Assembly (NCBI GenBank): GCA_029964075.1
Contig: CM057149.1
Coordinates: 38,026,900 to 38,090,899 of the forward strand
Source: Patiria pectinifera
Lineage: Eukaryota > Echinodermata > Asteroidea > Valvatida > Asterinidae
Direction: 5' to 3'
DNA: 64,000 bases
Below the pieces are notes generated by a model. It did not search any database. It saw only the letters and a list, made by a program, of their open reading frames with translations, and was not told where the DNA came from. The position numbers were made by a program, and so were the translations under genes. Of the stretch, positions 8,738-22,640 are shown in pieces. Numbering within the stretch: position 1 is the first letter of the stretch; the number at the start of each line of letters is the position of its first letter.

Positions 8738-11700
8738 ATTATTTATCGTTTATTTCGTTTCGTATGAATATAAAGGAGTAAATGCTTCAGATTTTAAATA
8801 TGCACTTGTCATTTACAAGGCTGGGTTGGGGCAACCTTGAAATTATAAAGCAAATAATTATATGTTAATCGCGTAAAATTACTGCATTTAATAAAAGTTC
8901 ATAAAGTACAAATGATACCATGTTTGTATGACTAAAACATGGCATTTGCTTTTGCTACCACTTTGAAGCATTTACTCGCATCTGTATGAATGAAAATTAA
9001 GCAAACACTTTTACTAAAAACCGTTTGCTAAATTCTGAAAATAATTACTTTTTACCTTTAAGCTTTTGCTACACTATAAACGTTTGCTTCGTTTCTTATG
9101 AATAAAACGGAGTAAATGCTTCAGATTTCAAATATTTACTTGTCATATTACAAGGTTGGGTTGGGGCTACCTTGAAAATATAAATGCACATAATTCTGCG
9201 CAAAAATTACTGCATTTATTAATGTTAATTGCGAAAAAGTACAAATAATACCATACGGTAGTTCGTATGAATAAAAACTGGCATTTGCATTACTCCCATC
9301 TGTATGAATAAAAATTAAGCAAAGGCTTTTACTGAAAATCATTTGCTCTTGAGTAAATGGCCTGCAAAATGTAAAGCTTTACACGTTTATAAGTTTGCAG
9401 AAAATAAAACTATCGTAACCGAAACGGAAAGCGGCACAGGGGAGGGTCACGTGCTGGAGGACCGATACAAAAAAAGCGTATCAAACGTGACGAACGCAAT
9501 GCCGTTTACGCGCACAATGCGCTGTGCATCGGCACCCATGATCTACACGTGGATTGGGTTTTCAGTCCCTACCTGATTCCGTGGGTTTTCCCCAGACTAT
9601 TCTTCTGGGGTTTTCCTCCCACCTCTAAAACTGTAATTTCTTCTCATTGTCTTCTCTCTACGTTTTTTTTTCGGTGTTTGCGTGCTACAGTGCCTGGGGC
9701 ATACACTTTTGAGGATCCTTGGTTTCATTACCAGAAAAAAATTATTTATCGTTTATTTCGTTTCGTATGAATATAAAGGAGTAAATGCTTCAGATTTTAA
9801 ATATGCACTTGTCATTTACAAGGCTGGGTTGGGGCAACCTTGAAATTATAAAGTAAAATAATTCTGCGAAAAAATTACTGCATTTAATAAAAGTTCATAA
9901 AGTACAAATGATACCATGTTTGTATGACTAAAACATGGCATTTGCTTTTGCTACCACTTTGAAGCATTTACTCGCATCTGTATGAATGAAAATTAAGCAA
10001 ACACTTTTACTAAAAACCGTTTGCTAAATTCTGAAAATAATTACTTTTACCTTTAAGCTTTTGCTACACTATAAACGTTTGCTTCGTTTCTTATGAATAA
10101 AACGGAGTAAATGCTTCAGATTTCAAATATTTACTTGTCATATTACAAGGTTGGGTTGGGGCTACCTTGAAAATATAAATGCACATAATTCTGCGCAAAA
10201 ATTACTGCATTTATTAATGTTAATTGCGAAAAAGTACAAATAATACCATACGGTAGTTCGTATGAATAAAAACTGGCATTTGCATTACTCCCATCTGTAT
10301 GAATAAAAATTAAGCAAAGGCTTTTACTGAAAATCATTTGCTCTTGAGTAAATGGCCTGCAAAATGTAAAGCTTTACACGTTTATAAGTTTGCAGAAAAT
10401 AAAACTATCGTAACCGAAACGGAAAGCGGCACAGGGAGGGTCACGTGCTGGAGGACCGATACAAAAAGCGTATCAAACGTGACGAACGCAATGCCGTTTA
10501 CGCGCACAATGCGCTGTGCATCGGCACCCATGATCTACACGTGGATTGGGTTTTCAGTCCCTAACTGATTCCGTGGGTTTTCCCCAGACTATTCTTCTGG
10601 GGTTTTCCTCCCACCTCTAAAACTGTAATTTCTTCTCATTGTCTTCTCTCTACGTTTTTTTCTCGGGGTTTGCGAGCTACAGTGCCTGGGGCATGCACTT
10701 TTGAGGATCCTTGGTTTCATTACCAGAAAAAAATTATTTATCGTTTATTTCGTTTCGTATGAATATAAAGGAGTAAATGCTTCAGATTTTAAATATGCAC
10801 TTGTCATTTACAAGGCTGGGTTGGGGCAACCTTGAAATTATAAAGTAAAATAATTCTGCGAAAAAATTACTGCATTTAATAAAAGTTCATAAAGTACAAA
10901 TGATACCATGTTTGTATGACTAAAACATGGCATTTGCTTTTGCTACCACTTTGAAGCATTTACTCGCATCTGTATGAATGAAAATTAAGCAAACACTTTT
11001 ACTAAAAACCGTTTGCTAAATTCTGAAAATAATTACTTTTTACCTTTAAGCTTTTGCTACACTATAAACGTTTGCTTCGTTTCTTATGAATAAAACGGAG
11101 TAAATGCTTCAGATTTCAAATATTTACTTGTCATATTACAAGGTTGGGTTGGGGCTACCTTGAAAATATAAATGCACATAATTCTGCGCAAAAATTACTG
11201 CATTTATTAATGTTAATTGCGAAAAAGTACAAATAATACCATACGGTAGTTCGTATGAATAAAAACTGGCATTTGCATTACTCCCATCTGTATGAATAAA
11301 AATTAAGCAAAGGCTTTTACTGAAAATCATTTGCTCTTGAGTAAATGGCCTGCAAAATGTAAAGCTTTACACGTTTATAAGTTTGCAGAAAATAAAACTA
11401 TCGTAACCGAAACGGAAAGCGGCACAGGGGAGGGTCACGTGCTGGAGGACCGATACAAAAAAGCGCATCAAACGTGACGAACGCAATGCCGTTTACGTGC
11501 ACAATGCGCTGTGCATCGGCACCCATGATCTACACGTGGATTGGGTTTTCAGTCCCTAACTGATTCCGTGGGTTTTCCCCAGACTATTCTTCTGGGGTTT
11601 TCCTCCCACCTCTAAAACTGTAATTTCTTCTCATTGTCTTCTCTCTACGTTTTTTTTTCGGGGTTTGCGAGCTACAGTGCCTGGGGCATGCACATTTGAG

Positions 11701-14700
11701 GATCCTTGGTTTCATTACCAGAAAAAAATTATTTATCGTTTCGTTTCGTATGAATATAAAGGAGTAAATGCTTCAGATTTTAAATATGCACTTGTCATTT
11801 ACAAGGCTGGGTTGGGGCAACCTTGAAATTATAAAGTAAAATAATTCTGCGAAAAAATTACTGCATTTAATAAAAGTTCATAAAGTACAAATGATACCAT
11901 GTTTGTATGACTAAAACATGGCATTTGCTTTTGCTACCACTTTGAAGCATTTACTCGCATCTGTATGAATGAAAATTAAGCAAACACTTTTACTAAAAAC
12001 CGATTGCTAAATTCTGAAAATAATTACTTTTTACCTTTAGGCTTTTGCTACACTATAAACGTTTGCTTCGTTTCTTATGAATAAAACGGAGTAAATGCTT
12101 CAGATTTCAAATATTTACTTGTCATATTACAAGGTTGGGTTGGGGCTACCTTGAAAATATAAATGCACATAATTCTGCGCAAAAATTACTGCATTTATTA
12201 ATGTTAATTGCGAAAAAGTACAAATAATACCATACGGTAGTTCGTATGAATAAAAACTGGCATTTGCATTACTCCCATCTGTATGAATAAAAATTAAGCA
12301 AAGGCTTTTACTGAAAATCATTTGCTCTTGAGTAAATGGCCTGCAAAATGTAAAGCTTTACACGTTTATAAGTTTGCAGAAAATAAAACTATCGTAACCG
12401 AAACGGAAAGCGGCACAGGGAGGGTCACGTGCTGGAGGACCGATACAAAAAGCGTATCAAACGTGACGAACGCAATGCCGTTTACGCGCACAATGCGCTG
12501 TGCATCGGCACCCATGATCTACACGTGGATTGGGTTTTCAGTCCCTACCTGATTCCGTGGGTTTTCCCCAGACTATTCTTCTGGGGTTTTCCTCCCACCT
12601 CTAAAACTGTAATTTCTTCTCATTGTCTTCTCTCTACTTTTTTTTCGGGGTTTGCGAGCTACAGTGCCTGGGGCATGCACTTTTGAGGATCCTTGGTTTC
12701 ATTACCAGAAAAAAATTATTTATCGTTTATTTCGTTTCGTATGAATATAAAGGAGTAAATGCTTCAGATTTTAAATATGCACTTGTCATTTACAAGGCTG
12801 GGTTGGGGCAACCTTGAAATTATAAATTAAAATAATTCTACTCCCGGGTTCCTGCATTTAATAAAAGTTCATAAAGTACAAATGATACCATGTTTGTATG
12901 ACTAAAACATGGCATTTGCTTTTGCTACCACTTTGAAGCATTTACTCGCATCTGTATGAATGAAAATTAAGCAAACACTTTTACTAAAAACCGTTTGCTA
13001 AATTCTGAAAATAATTACTTTTTACCTTTAAGCTTTTGCTACACTATAAACGTTTGCTTCGTTTCTTATGAATAAAACGGAGTAAATGCTTCAGATTTCA
13101 AATATTTACTTGTCATATTACAAGGTTGGGTTGGGGCTACCTTGAAAATATAAATGCACATAATTCTGCGCAAAAATTACTGCATTTATTAATGTTAATT
13201 GGGATAAAGTACAAATAATACCATACGGTAGTTCGTATGAATAAAAACTGGCATTTGCATTACTCCCATCTGTATGAATAAAAATTAAGCAAAGGCTTTT
13301 ACTGAAAATCATTTGCTCTTGAGTAAATGGCCTGCAAAATGTAAAGCTTTACACGTTTATAAGTTTGCAGAAAATAAAACTATCGTAACCGAAACGGAAA
13401 GCGGCACAGGGGAGGGTCACGTGCTGGAGGACCGATACAAAAAAAGCGTATCAAACGTGACAAACGCAATGCCGTTTACGCGCACAATGCGCTGTGCATC
13501 GGCACCCATGATCTACACGTGGATTGGGTTTTCAGTCCCTACCTGATTCCGTGGGTTTTCCCCAGACTATTCTTCTGGGGTTTTCCTCCCACCTCTAAAA
13601 CTGTAATTTCTTCTCATTGTCTTCTCTCTACGTTTTTTTTTCGGGGTTTGCGAGCTACAGTGCCTGGGGCATACACTTTTGAGGATCCTTGGTTTCATTA
13701 CCAGAAAAAAAATTATTTATCGTTTATTTCGTTTCGTATGAATATAAAGGAGTAAATGCTTCAGATTTTAAATATGCACTTGTCATTTACAAGGCTGGGT
13801 TGGGGCAACCTTGAAATTATAAAGTAAAATAATTCTGCGAAAAAATTACTGCATTTAATAAAAGTTCATAAAGTACAAATGATACCATGTTTGTATGACT
13901 AAAACATGGCATTTGCTTTTGCTACCACTTTGAAGCATTTACTCGCATCTGTATGAATGAAAATTAAGCAAACACTTTTACTAAAAACCGTTTGCTAAAT
14001 TCTGAAAATAATTACTTTTTACCTTTAAGCTTTTGCTACACTATAAACGTTTGCTTCGTTTCTTATGAATAAAACGGAGTAAATGCTTCAGATTTCAAAT
14101 ATTTACTTGTCATATTACAAGGTTGGGTTGGGGCTACCTTGAAAATATAAATGCACATAATTCTGCGCAAAAATTACTGCATTTATTAATGTTAATTGCG
14201 AAAAAGTACAAATAATACCATACGGTAGTTCGTATGAATAAAAACTGGCATTTGCATTACTCCCATCTGTATGAATAAAAATTAAGCAAAGGCTTTTACT
14301 GAAAATCATTTGCTCTTGAGTAAATGGCCTGCAAAATGTAAAGCTTTACACGTTTATAAGTTTGCAGAAAATAAAACTATCGTAACCGAAACGGAAAGCG
14401 GCACAGGGGAGGGTCACGTGCTGGAGGACCGATACAAAAAAAGCGTATCAAACGTGACGAACGCAATGCCGTTTACGCGCACAATGCGCTGTGCATCGGC
14501 ACCCATGATCTACACGTGGATTGGGTTTTCAGTCCCTACCTGATTCCGTGGGTTTCCCCAGACTATTCTTCTGGGGTTTTCCTCCCACCTCTAAAACTGT
14601 AATTTCTTCTCATTGTCTTCTCTCTACGTTTTTTTTTCGGTGTTTGCGTGCTACAGTGCCTGGGGCATACACTTTTGAGGATCCTTGGTTTCATTACCAG

Positions 14701-16619
14701 AAAAAAATTATTTATCGTTTATTTCGTTTCGTATGAATATAAAGGAGTAAATGCTTCAGATTTTAAATATGCACTTGTCATTTACAAGGCTGGGTTGGGG
14801 CAACCTTGAAATTATAAAGTAAAATAATTCTGCGAAAAAATTACTGCATTTAATAAAAGTTCATAAAGTACAAATGATACCATGTTTGTATGACTAAAAC
14901 ATGGCATTTGCTTTTGCTACCACTTTGAAGCATTTACTCGCATCTGTATGAATGAAAATTAAGCAAACACTTTTACTAAAAACCGTTTGCTAAATTCTGA
15001 AAATAATTACTTTTTACCTTTAAGCTTTTGCTACACTATAAACGTTTGCTTCGTTTCTTATGAATAAAACGGAGTAAATGCTTCAGATTTCAAATATTTA
15101 CTTGTCATATTACAAGGTTGGGTTGGGGCTACCTTGAAAATATAAATGCACATAATTCTGCGCAAAAATTACTGCATTTATTAATGTTAATTGCGAAAAA
15201 GTACAAATAATACCATACGGTAGTTCGTATGAATAAAAACTGGCATTTGCATTACTCCCATCTGTATGAATAAAAATTAAGCAAAGGCTTTTACTGAAAA
15301 TCATTTGCTCTTGAGTAAATGGCCTGCAAAATGTAAAGCTTTACACGTTTATAAGTTTGCAGAAAATAAAACTATCGTAACCGAAACGGAAAGCGGCACA
15401 GGGGAGGGTCACGTGCTGGAGGACCGATACAAAAAAGCGTATCAAACGTGACGAACGCAATGCCGTTTACGCGCACAATGCGCTGTGCATCGGCACCCAT
15501 GATCTACACGTGGATTGGGTTTTCAGTCCCTAACTGATTCCGTGGGTTTTCCCCAGACTATTCTTCTGGGGTTTTCCTCCCACCTCTAAAACTGTAATTT
15601 CTTCTCATTGTCTTCTCTCTACGTTTTTTTTTCGGGGTTTGCGAGCTACAGTGCCTGGGGCATGCACTTTTGAGGATCCTTGGTTTCATTACCAGAAAAA
15701 AAAATATTTATCGTTTATTTCGTTTCGTATGAATATAAAGGAGTAAATGCTTCAGATTTTAAATATGCACTTGTCATTTACAAGGCTGGGTTGGGGCAAC
15801 CTTGAAATTATAAAGTAAAATAATTCTGCGAAAAAATTACTGCATTTAATAAAAGTTCATAAAGTACAAATGATACCATGTTTGTATGACTAAAACATGG
15901 CATTTGCTTTTGCTACCACTTTGAAGCATTTACTCGCATCTGTATGAATGAAAATTAAGCAAACACTTTTACTAAAAACCGTTTGCTAAATTCTGAAAAT
16001 AATTACTTTTTACCTTTAAGCTTTTGCTACACTATAAACGTTTGCTTCGTTTCTTATGAATAAAACGGAGTAAATGCTTCAGATTTCAAATATTTACTTG
16101 TCATATTACAAGGTTGGGTTGGGGCTACCTTGAAAATATAAATGCACATAATTCTGCGCAAAAATTACTGCATTTATTAATGTTAATTGCGAAAAAGTAC
16201 AAATAATACCATACGGTAGTTCGTATGAATAAAAACTGGCATTTGCATTACTCCCATCTGTATGAATAAAAATTAAGCAAAGGCTTTTACTGAAAATCAT
16301 TTGCTCTTGAGTAAATGGCCTGCAAAATGTAAAGCTTTACACGTTTATAAGTTTGCAGAAAATAAAACTATCGTAACCGAAACGGAAAGCGGCACAGGGA
16401 GGGTCACGTGCTGGAGGACCGATACAAAAAGCGTATCAAACGTGACGAACGCAATGCCGTTTACGCGCACAATGCGCTGTGCATCGGCACCCATGATCTA
16501 CACGTGGATTGGGTTTTCAGTCCCTAACTGATTCCGTGGGTTTTCCCCAGACTATTCTTCTGGGGTTTTCCTCCCACCTCTAAAACTGTAATTTCTTCTC
16601 ATTGTCTTCTCTCTACGTT

Positions 16620-16830
16620 TTTTTCGGGGTTTGCGAGCTACAGTGCCTGGGGCATGCACTTTGAGGATCCTTGGTTTCATTACCAGAAAAAAATATTTAT
16701 CGTTTATTTCGTTTCGTATGAAGATAAAGGAGTAAATTATTCAGATTGTAAATATACGCGTGTCAGTTACAAGGCTGGTTTGGTGCAACCTTGAAATTAT
16801 AAATTAAAATAATTCTTCGAAAAAAATTAC
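16620..16830 (+). repeat. Divergent patch inside the array
   Basis: Over about 110 bp (16721-16830) this unit carries many substitutions, such as GTAAATTATTCAGATTGTAA, CGCGTGTCAGTTAC and GGCTGGTTTGGTGC, in an otherwise near-identical array. Smaller patches occur at 12826-12855, 19735-19770, 23790-23806, 24505-24545, 24735-24750 and 39188-39250. Confidence 0.75.
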
Positions 16831-19800
16831 TGCATTTAATAAAAGTTCATAAAGTACAAATGATACCATGTTTGTATGACTAAAACATGGCATTTGCTTT
16901 TGCTACCACTTTGAAGCATTTACTCGCATCTGTATGAATGAAAATTAAGCAAACACTTTTACTAAAAACCGTTTGCTAAATTCTGAAAATAATTACTTTT
17001 TACCTTTAAGCTTTTGCTACACTATAAACGTTTGCTTCGTTTCTTATGAATAAAACGGAGTAAATGCTTCAGATTTCAAATATTTACTTGTCATATTACA
17101 AGGTTGGGTTGGGGCTACCTTGAAAATATAAATGCACATAATTCTGCGCAAAAATTACTGCATTTATTAATGTTAATTGCGAAAAAGTACAAATAATACC
17201 ATACGGTAGTTCGTATGAATAAAAACTGGCATTTGCATTACTCCCATCTGTATGAATAAAAATTAAGCAAAGGCTTTTACTGAAAATCATTTGCTCTTGA
17301 GTAAATGGCCTGCAAAATGTAAAGCTTTACACGTTTATAAGTTTGCAGAAAATAAAACTATCGTAACCGAAACGGAAAGCGGCACAGGGAGGGTCACGTG
17401 CTGGAGGACCGATACAAAAAGCGTATCAAACGTGACGAACGCAATGCCGTTTACGCGCACAATGCGCTGTGCATCGGCACCCATGATCTACACGTGGATT
17501 GGGTTTTCAGTCCCTACCTGATTCCGTGGGTTTTCCCCAGACTATTCTTCTGGGGTTTTCCTCCCACCTCTAAAACTGTAATTTCTTCTCATTGTCTTCT
17601 CTCTACGTTTTTTTTTCGGGGTTTGCGAGCTACAGTGCCTGGGACATACACTTTTGAGGATCCTTGGTTTCATTACCAGAAAAAAAATTATTTATCGTTT
17701 ATTTCGTTTCGTATGAATATAAAGGAGTAAATGCTTCAGATTTTAAATATGCACTTGTCATTTACAAGGCTGGGTTGGGGCAACCTTGAAATTATAAAGT
17801 AAAATAATTCTGCGAAAAAATTACTGCATTTAATAAAAGTTCATAAAGTACAAATGATACCATGTTTGTATGACTAAAACATGGCATTTGCTTTTGCTAC
17901 CACTTTGAAGCATTTACTCGCATCTGTATGAATGAAAATTAAGCAAACACTTTTACTAAAAACCGTTTGCTAAATTCTGAAAATAATTACTTTTACCTTT
18001 AAGCTTTTGCTACACTATAAACGTTTGCTTCGTTTCTTATGAATAAAACGGAGTAAATGCTTCAGATTTCAAATATTTACTTGTCATATTACAAGGTTGG
18101 GTTGGGGCTACCTTGAAAATATAAATGCACATAAGTCTGCGCAAAAATTACTGCATTTATTAATGTTAATTGCGAAAAAGTACAAATAATACCATACGGT
18201 AGTTCGTATGAATAAAAACTGGCATTTGCATTACTCCCATCTGTATGAATAAAAATTAAGCAAAGGCTTTTACTGAAAATCATTTGCTCTTGAGTAAATG
18301 GCCTGCAAAATGTAAAGCTTTACACGTTTATAAGTTTGCAGAAAATAAAACTATCGTAACCGAAACGGAAAGCGGCACAGGGGAGGGTCACGTGCTGGAG
18401 GACCGATACAAAAAAAGCGTATCAAACGTGACGAACGCAATGCCGTTTACGCGCACAATGCGCTGTGCATCGGCACCCATGATCTACACGTGGATTGGGT
18501 TTTCAGTCCCTACCTGATTCCGTGGGTTTTCCCCAGACTATTCTTCTGGGGTTTTCCTCCCACCTCTAAAACTGTAATTTCTTCTCATTGTCTTCTCTCT
18601 ACGATTTTTCGGGGTTTGCGAGCTACAGTGCCTGGGGCATGCACTTTTGAGGATCCTTGGTTTCATTACCAGAAAAAAATTATTTATCGTTTATTTCGTT
18701 TCGTATGAATATAAAGGAGTAAATGCTTCAGATTTTAAATATGCACTTGTCATTTACAAGGCTGGGTTGGGGCAACCTTGAAATTATAAAGTAAAATAAT
18801 TCTGCGAAAAAATTACTGCATTTAATAAAAGTTCATAAAGTACAAATGATACCATGTTTGTATGACTAAAACATGGCATTTGCTTTTGCTACCACTTTGA
18901 AGCATTTACTCGCATCTGTATGAATGAAAATTAAGCAAACACTTTTACTAAAAACCGTTTGCTAAATTCTGAAAATAATTACTTTTTACCTTTAAGCTTT
19001 TGCTACACTATAAACGTTTGCTTCGTTTCTTATGAATAAAACGGAGTAAATGCTTCAGATTTCAAATATTTACTTGTCATATTACAAGGTTGGGTTGGGG
19101 CTACCTTGAAAATATAAATGCACATAATTCTGCGCAAAAATTACTGCATTTATTAATGTTAATTGCGAAAAAGTACAAATAATACCATACGGTAGTTCGT
19201 ATGAATAAAAACTGGCATTTGCATTACTCCCATCTGTATGAATAAAAATTAAGCAAAGGCTTTTACTGAAAATCATTTGCTCTTGAGTAAATGGCCTGCA
19301 AAATGTAAAGCTTTACACGTTTATAAATTTGCAGAAAATAAAACTATCGTAACCGAAACGGAAAGCGGCACAGGGGAGGGTCACGTGCTGGAGGACCGAT
19401 ACAAAAAAAGCGTATCAAACGTGACGAACGCAATGCCGTTTACGCGCACAATGCGCTGTGCATCGGCACCCATGATCTACACGTGGATTGGGTTTTCAGT
19501 CCCTACCTGATTCCGTGGGTTTTCCCCAGACTATTCTTCTGGGGTTTTCCTCCCACCTCTAAAACTGTAATTTCTTCTCGTTGTCTTCTCTCTACGTTTT
19601 TTTTTCGGGGTTTGCGAGCTACAGTGCCTGGGGCATACACTTTTGAGGATCCTTGGTTTCATTACCAGAAAAAAAAATTATTTATCGTTTATTTCGTTTC
19701 GTATGAATATAAAGGAGTAAATGCTTCAGATGTTAAATATGCACTTGTCCTTCACAAGGCCCGGTTCGAGCAACCTTGAAATTATAAAGTAAAATAATTC

Positions 19801-22579
19801 TGCGAAAAAATTACTGCATTTAATAAAAGTTCATAAAGTACAAATGATACCATGTTTGTATGACTAAAACATGGCATTTGCTTTTGCTACCACTTTGAAG
19901 CATTTACTCGCATCTGTATGAATGAAAATTAAGCAAACACTTTTACTAAAAACCGTTTGCTAAATTCTGAAAATAATTACTTTTTACCTTTAAGCTTTTG
20001 CTACACTATAAACGTTTGCTTCGTTTCTTATGAATAAAACGGAGTAAATGCTTCAGATTTCAAATATTTACTTGTCATATTACAAGGTTGGGTTGGGGCT
20101 ACCTTGAAAATATAAATGCACATAATTCTGCGCAAAAATTACTGCATTTATTAATGTTAACTGCGAAAAAGTACAAATAATACCATACGGTAGTTCGTAT
20201 GAATAAAAACTGGCATTTGCATTACTCCCATCTGTATGAATAAAAATTAAGCAAAGGCTTTTACTGAAAATCATTTGCTCTTGAGTAAATGGCCTGCAAA
20301 ATGTAAAGCTTTACACGTTTATAAGTTTGCAGAAAATAAAACTATCGTAACCGAAACGGAAAGCGGCACAGGGGAGGGTCACGTGCTGGAGGACCGATAC
20401 AAAAAAAGCGTATCAAACGTGACGAACGCAATGCCGTTTACGCGCACAATGCGCTGTGCATCGGCACCCATGATCTACACGTGGATTGGGTTTTCAGTCC
20501 CTACCTGAATCCGTGGGTTTTCCCCAGACTATTCTTCTGGGGTTTTCCTCCCACCTCTAAAACTGTAATTTCTTCTCATTGTCTTCTCTCTACGTTTTTT
20601 TTTCGGGGTTTGCGAGCTACAGTGCCTGGGGCATACACTTTTGAGGATCCTTGGTTTCATTACCAGAAAAAAAATTATTTATCGTTTATTTCGTTTCGTA
20701 TGAATATAAAGGAGTAAATGCTTCAGATTTTAAATATGCACTTGTCATTTACAAGGCTGGGTTGGGGCAACCTTGAAATTATAAAGTAAAATAATTCTGC
20801 GAAAAAATTACTGCATTTAATAAAAGTTCATCAAGTACAAATGATACCATGTTTGTATGACTAAAACATGGCATTTGCTTTTGCTACCACTTTGAAGCAT
20901 TTACTCGCATCTGTATGAATGAAAATTAAGCAAACACTTTTACTAAAAACCGTTTGCTAAATTCTGAAAATAATTACTTTTTACCTTTAAGCTTTTGCTA
21001 CACTATAAACGTTTGCTTCGTTTCTTATGAATAAAACGGAGTAAATGCTTCAGATTTCAAATATTTACTTGTCATATTACAAGGTTGGGTTGGGGCTACC
21101 TTGAAAATATAAATGCACATAATTCTGCGCAAAAATTACTGCATTTATTAATGTTAATTGCGAAAAAGTACAAATAATACCATACGGTAGTTCGTATGAA
21201 TAAAAACTGGCATTTGCATTACTCCCATCTGTATGAATAAAAATTAAGCAAAGGCTTTTACTGAAAATCATTTGCTCTTGAGTAAATGGCCTGCAAAATG
21301 TAAAGCTTTACACGTTTATAAGTTTGCAGAAAATAAAACTATCGTAACCGAAACGGAAAGCGGCACAGGGGAGGGTCACGTGCTGGAGGACCGATACAAA
21401 AAAAGCGTATCAAACGTGACGAACGCAATGCCGTTTACGCGCACAATGCGCTGTGCATCGGCACCCATGATCTACACGTGGATTGGGTTTTCAGTCCCTA
21501 CCTGATTCCGTGGGTTTTCCCCAGACTATTCTTCTGGGGTTTTCCTCCCACCTCTAAAACTGTAATTTCTTCTCATTGTCTTCTCTCTACGTTTTTTTTT
21601 CGGGGTTTGTGAGCTACAGTGCCTGGGGCATGCACTTTTGAGGATCCTTGGTTTCATTACCAGAAAAAAAAATTATTTATCGTTTATTTCGTTTCGTATG
21701 AATATAAAGGAGTAAATGCTTCAGATTTTAAATATGCACTTGTCATTTACAAGGCTGGGTTGGGGCAACCTTGAAATTATAAAGTAAAATAATTCTGCGA
21801 AAAAATTACTGCATTTAATAAAAGTTCATAAAGTACAAATGATACCATGTTTGTATGACTAAAACATGGCATTTGCTTTTGCTACCACTTTGAAGCATTT
21901 ACTCGCATCTGTATGAATGAAAATTAAGCAAACACTTTTACTAAAAACCGTTTGCTAAATTCTGAAAATAATTACTTTTTACCTTTAAGCTTTTGCTACA
22001 CTATAAACGTTTGCTTCGTTTCTTATGAATAAAACGGAGTAAATGCTTCAGATTTCAAATATTTACTTGTCATATTACAAGGTTGGGTTGGGGCTACCTT
22101 GAAAATATAAATGCACATAATTCTGCGCAAAAATTACTGCATTTATTAATGTTAATTGCGAAAAAGTACAAATAATACCATACGGTAGTTCGTATGAATA
22201 AAAACTGGCATTTGCATTACTCCCATCTGTATGAATAAAAATTAAGCAAAGGCTTTTACTGAAAATCATTTGCTCTTGAGTAAATGGCCTGCAAAATGTA
22301 AAGCTTTACACGTTTATAAGTTTGCAGAAAATAAAACTATCGTAACCGAAACGGAAAGCGGCACAGGGGAGGGTCACGTGCTGGAGGACCGATACAAAAA
22401 AAGCGTATCAAACGTGACGAACGCAATGCCGTTTACGCGCACAATGCGCTGTGCATCGGCACCCATGATCTACACGTGGATTGGGTTTTCAGTCCCTAAC
22501 TGATTCCGTGGGTTTTCCCCAGACTATTCTTCTGGGGTTTTCCTCCCACCTCTAAAACTGTAATTTCTTCTCATTGTCT

Positions 22580-22640
22580 TCTCTCTACAGGTTTCTTCAG
22601 GCTTGCGAGCTACAGTGCCTGGGGCATACACTTTTGAGGA
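22580..22640 (+). repeat. Variant satellite unit junction (CTACAGGTTTCTTCAGGC)
   Basis: In this one array unit the usual CTACG(T)nCGGGGTTTGCGAG junction is replaced by CTACAGGTTTCTTCAGGCTT. The same variant occurs at 142-165 in the outer left arm, while its true mirror position near 44205-44235 carries the T-run type. This shows sequence exchange between distant repeat copies. Confidence 0.8.
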
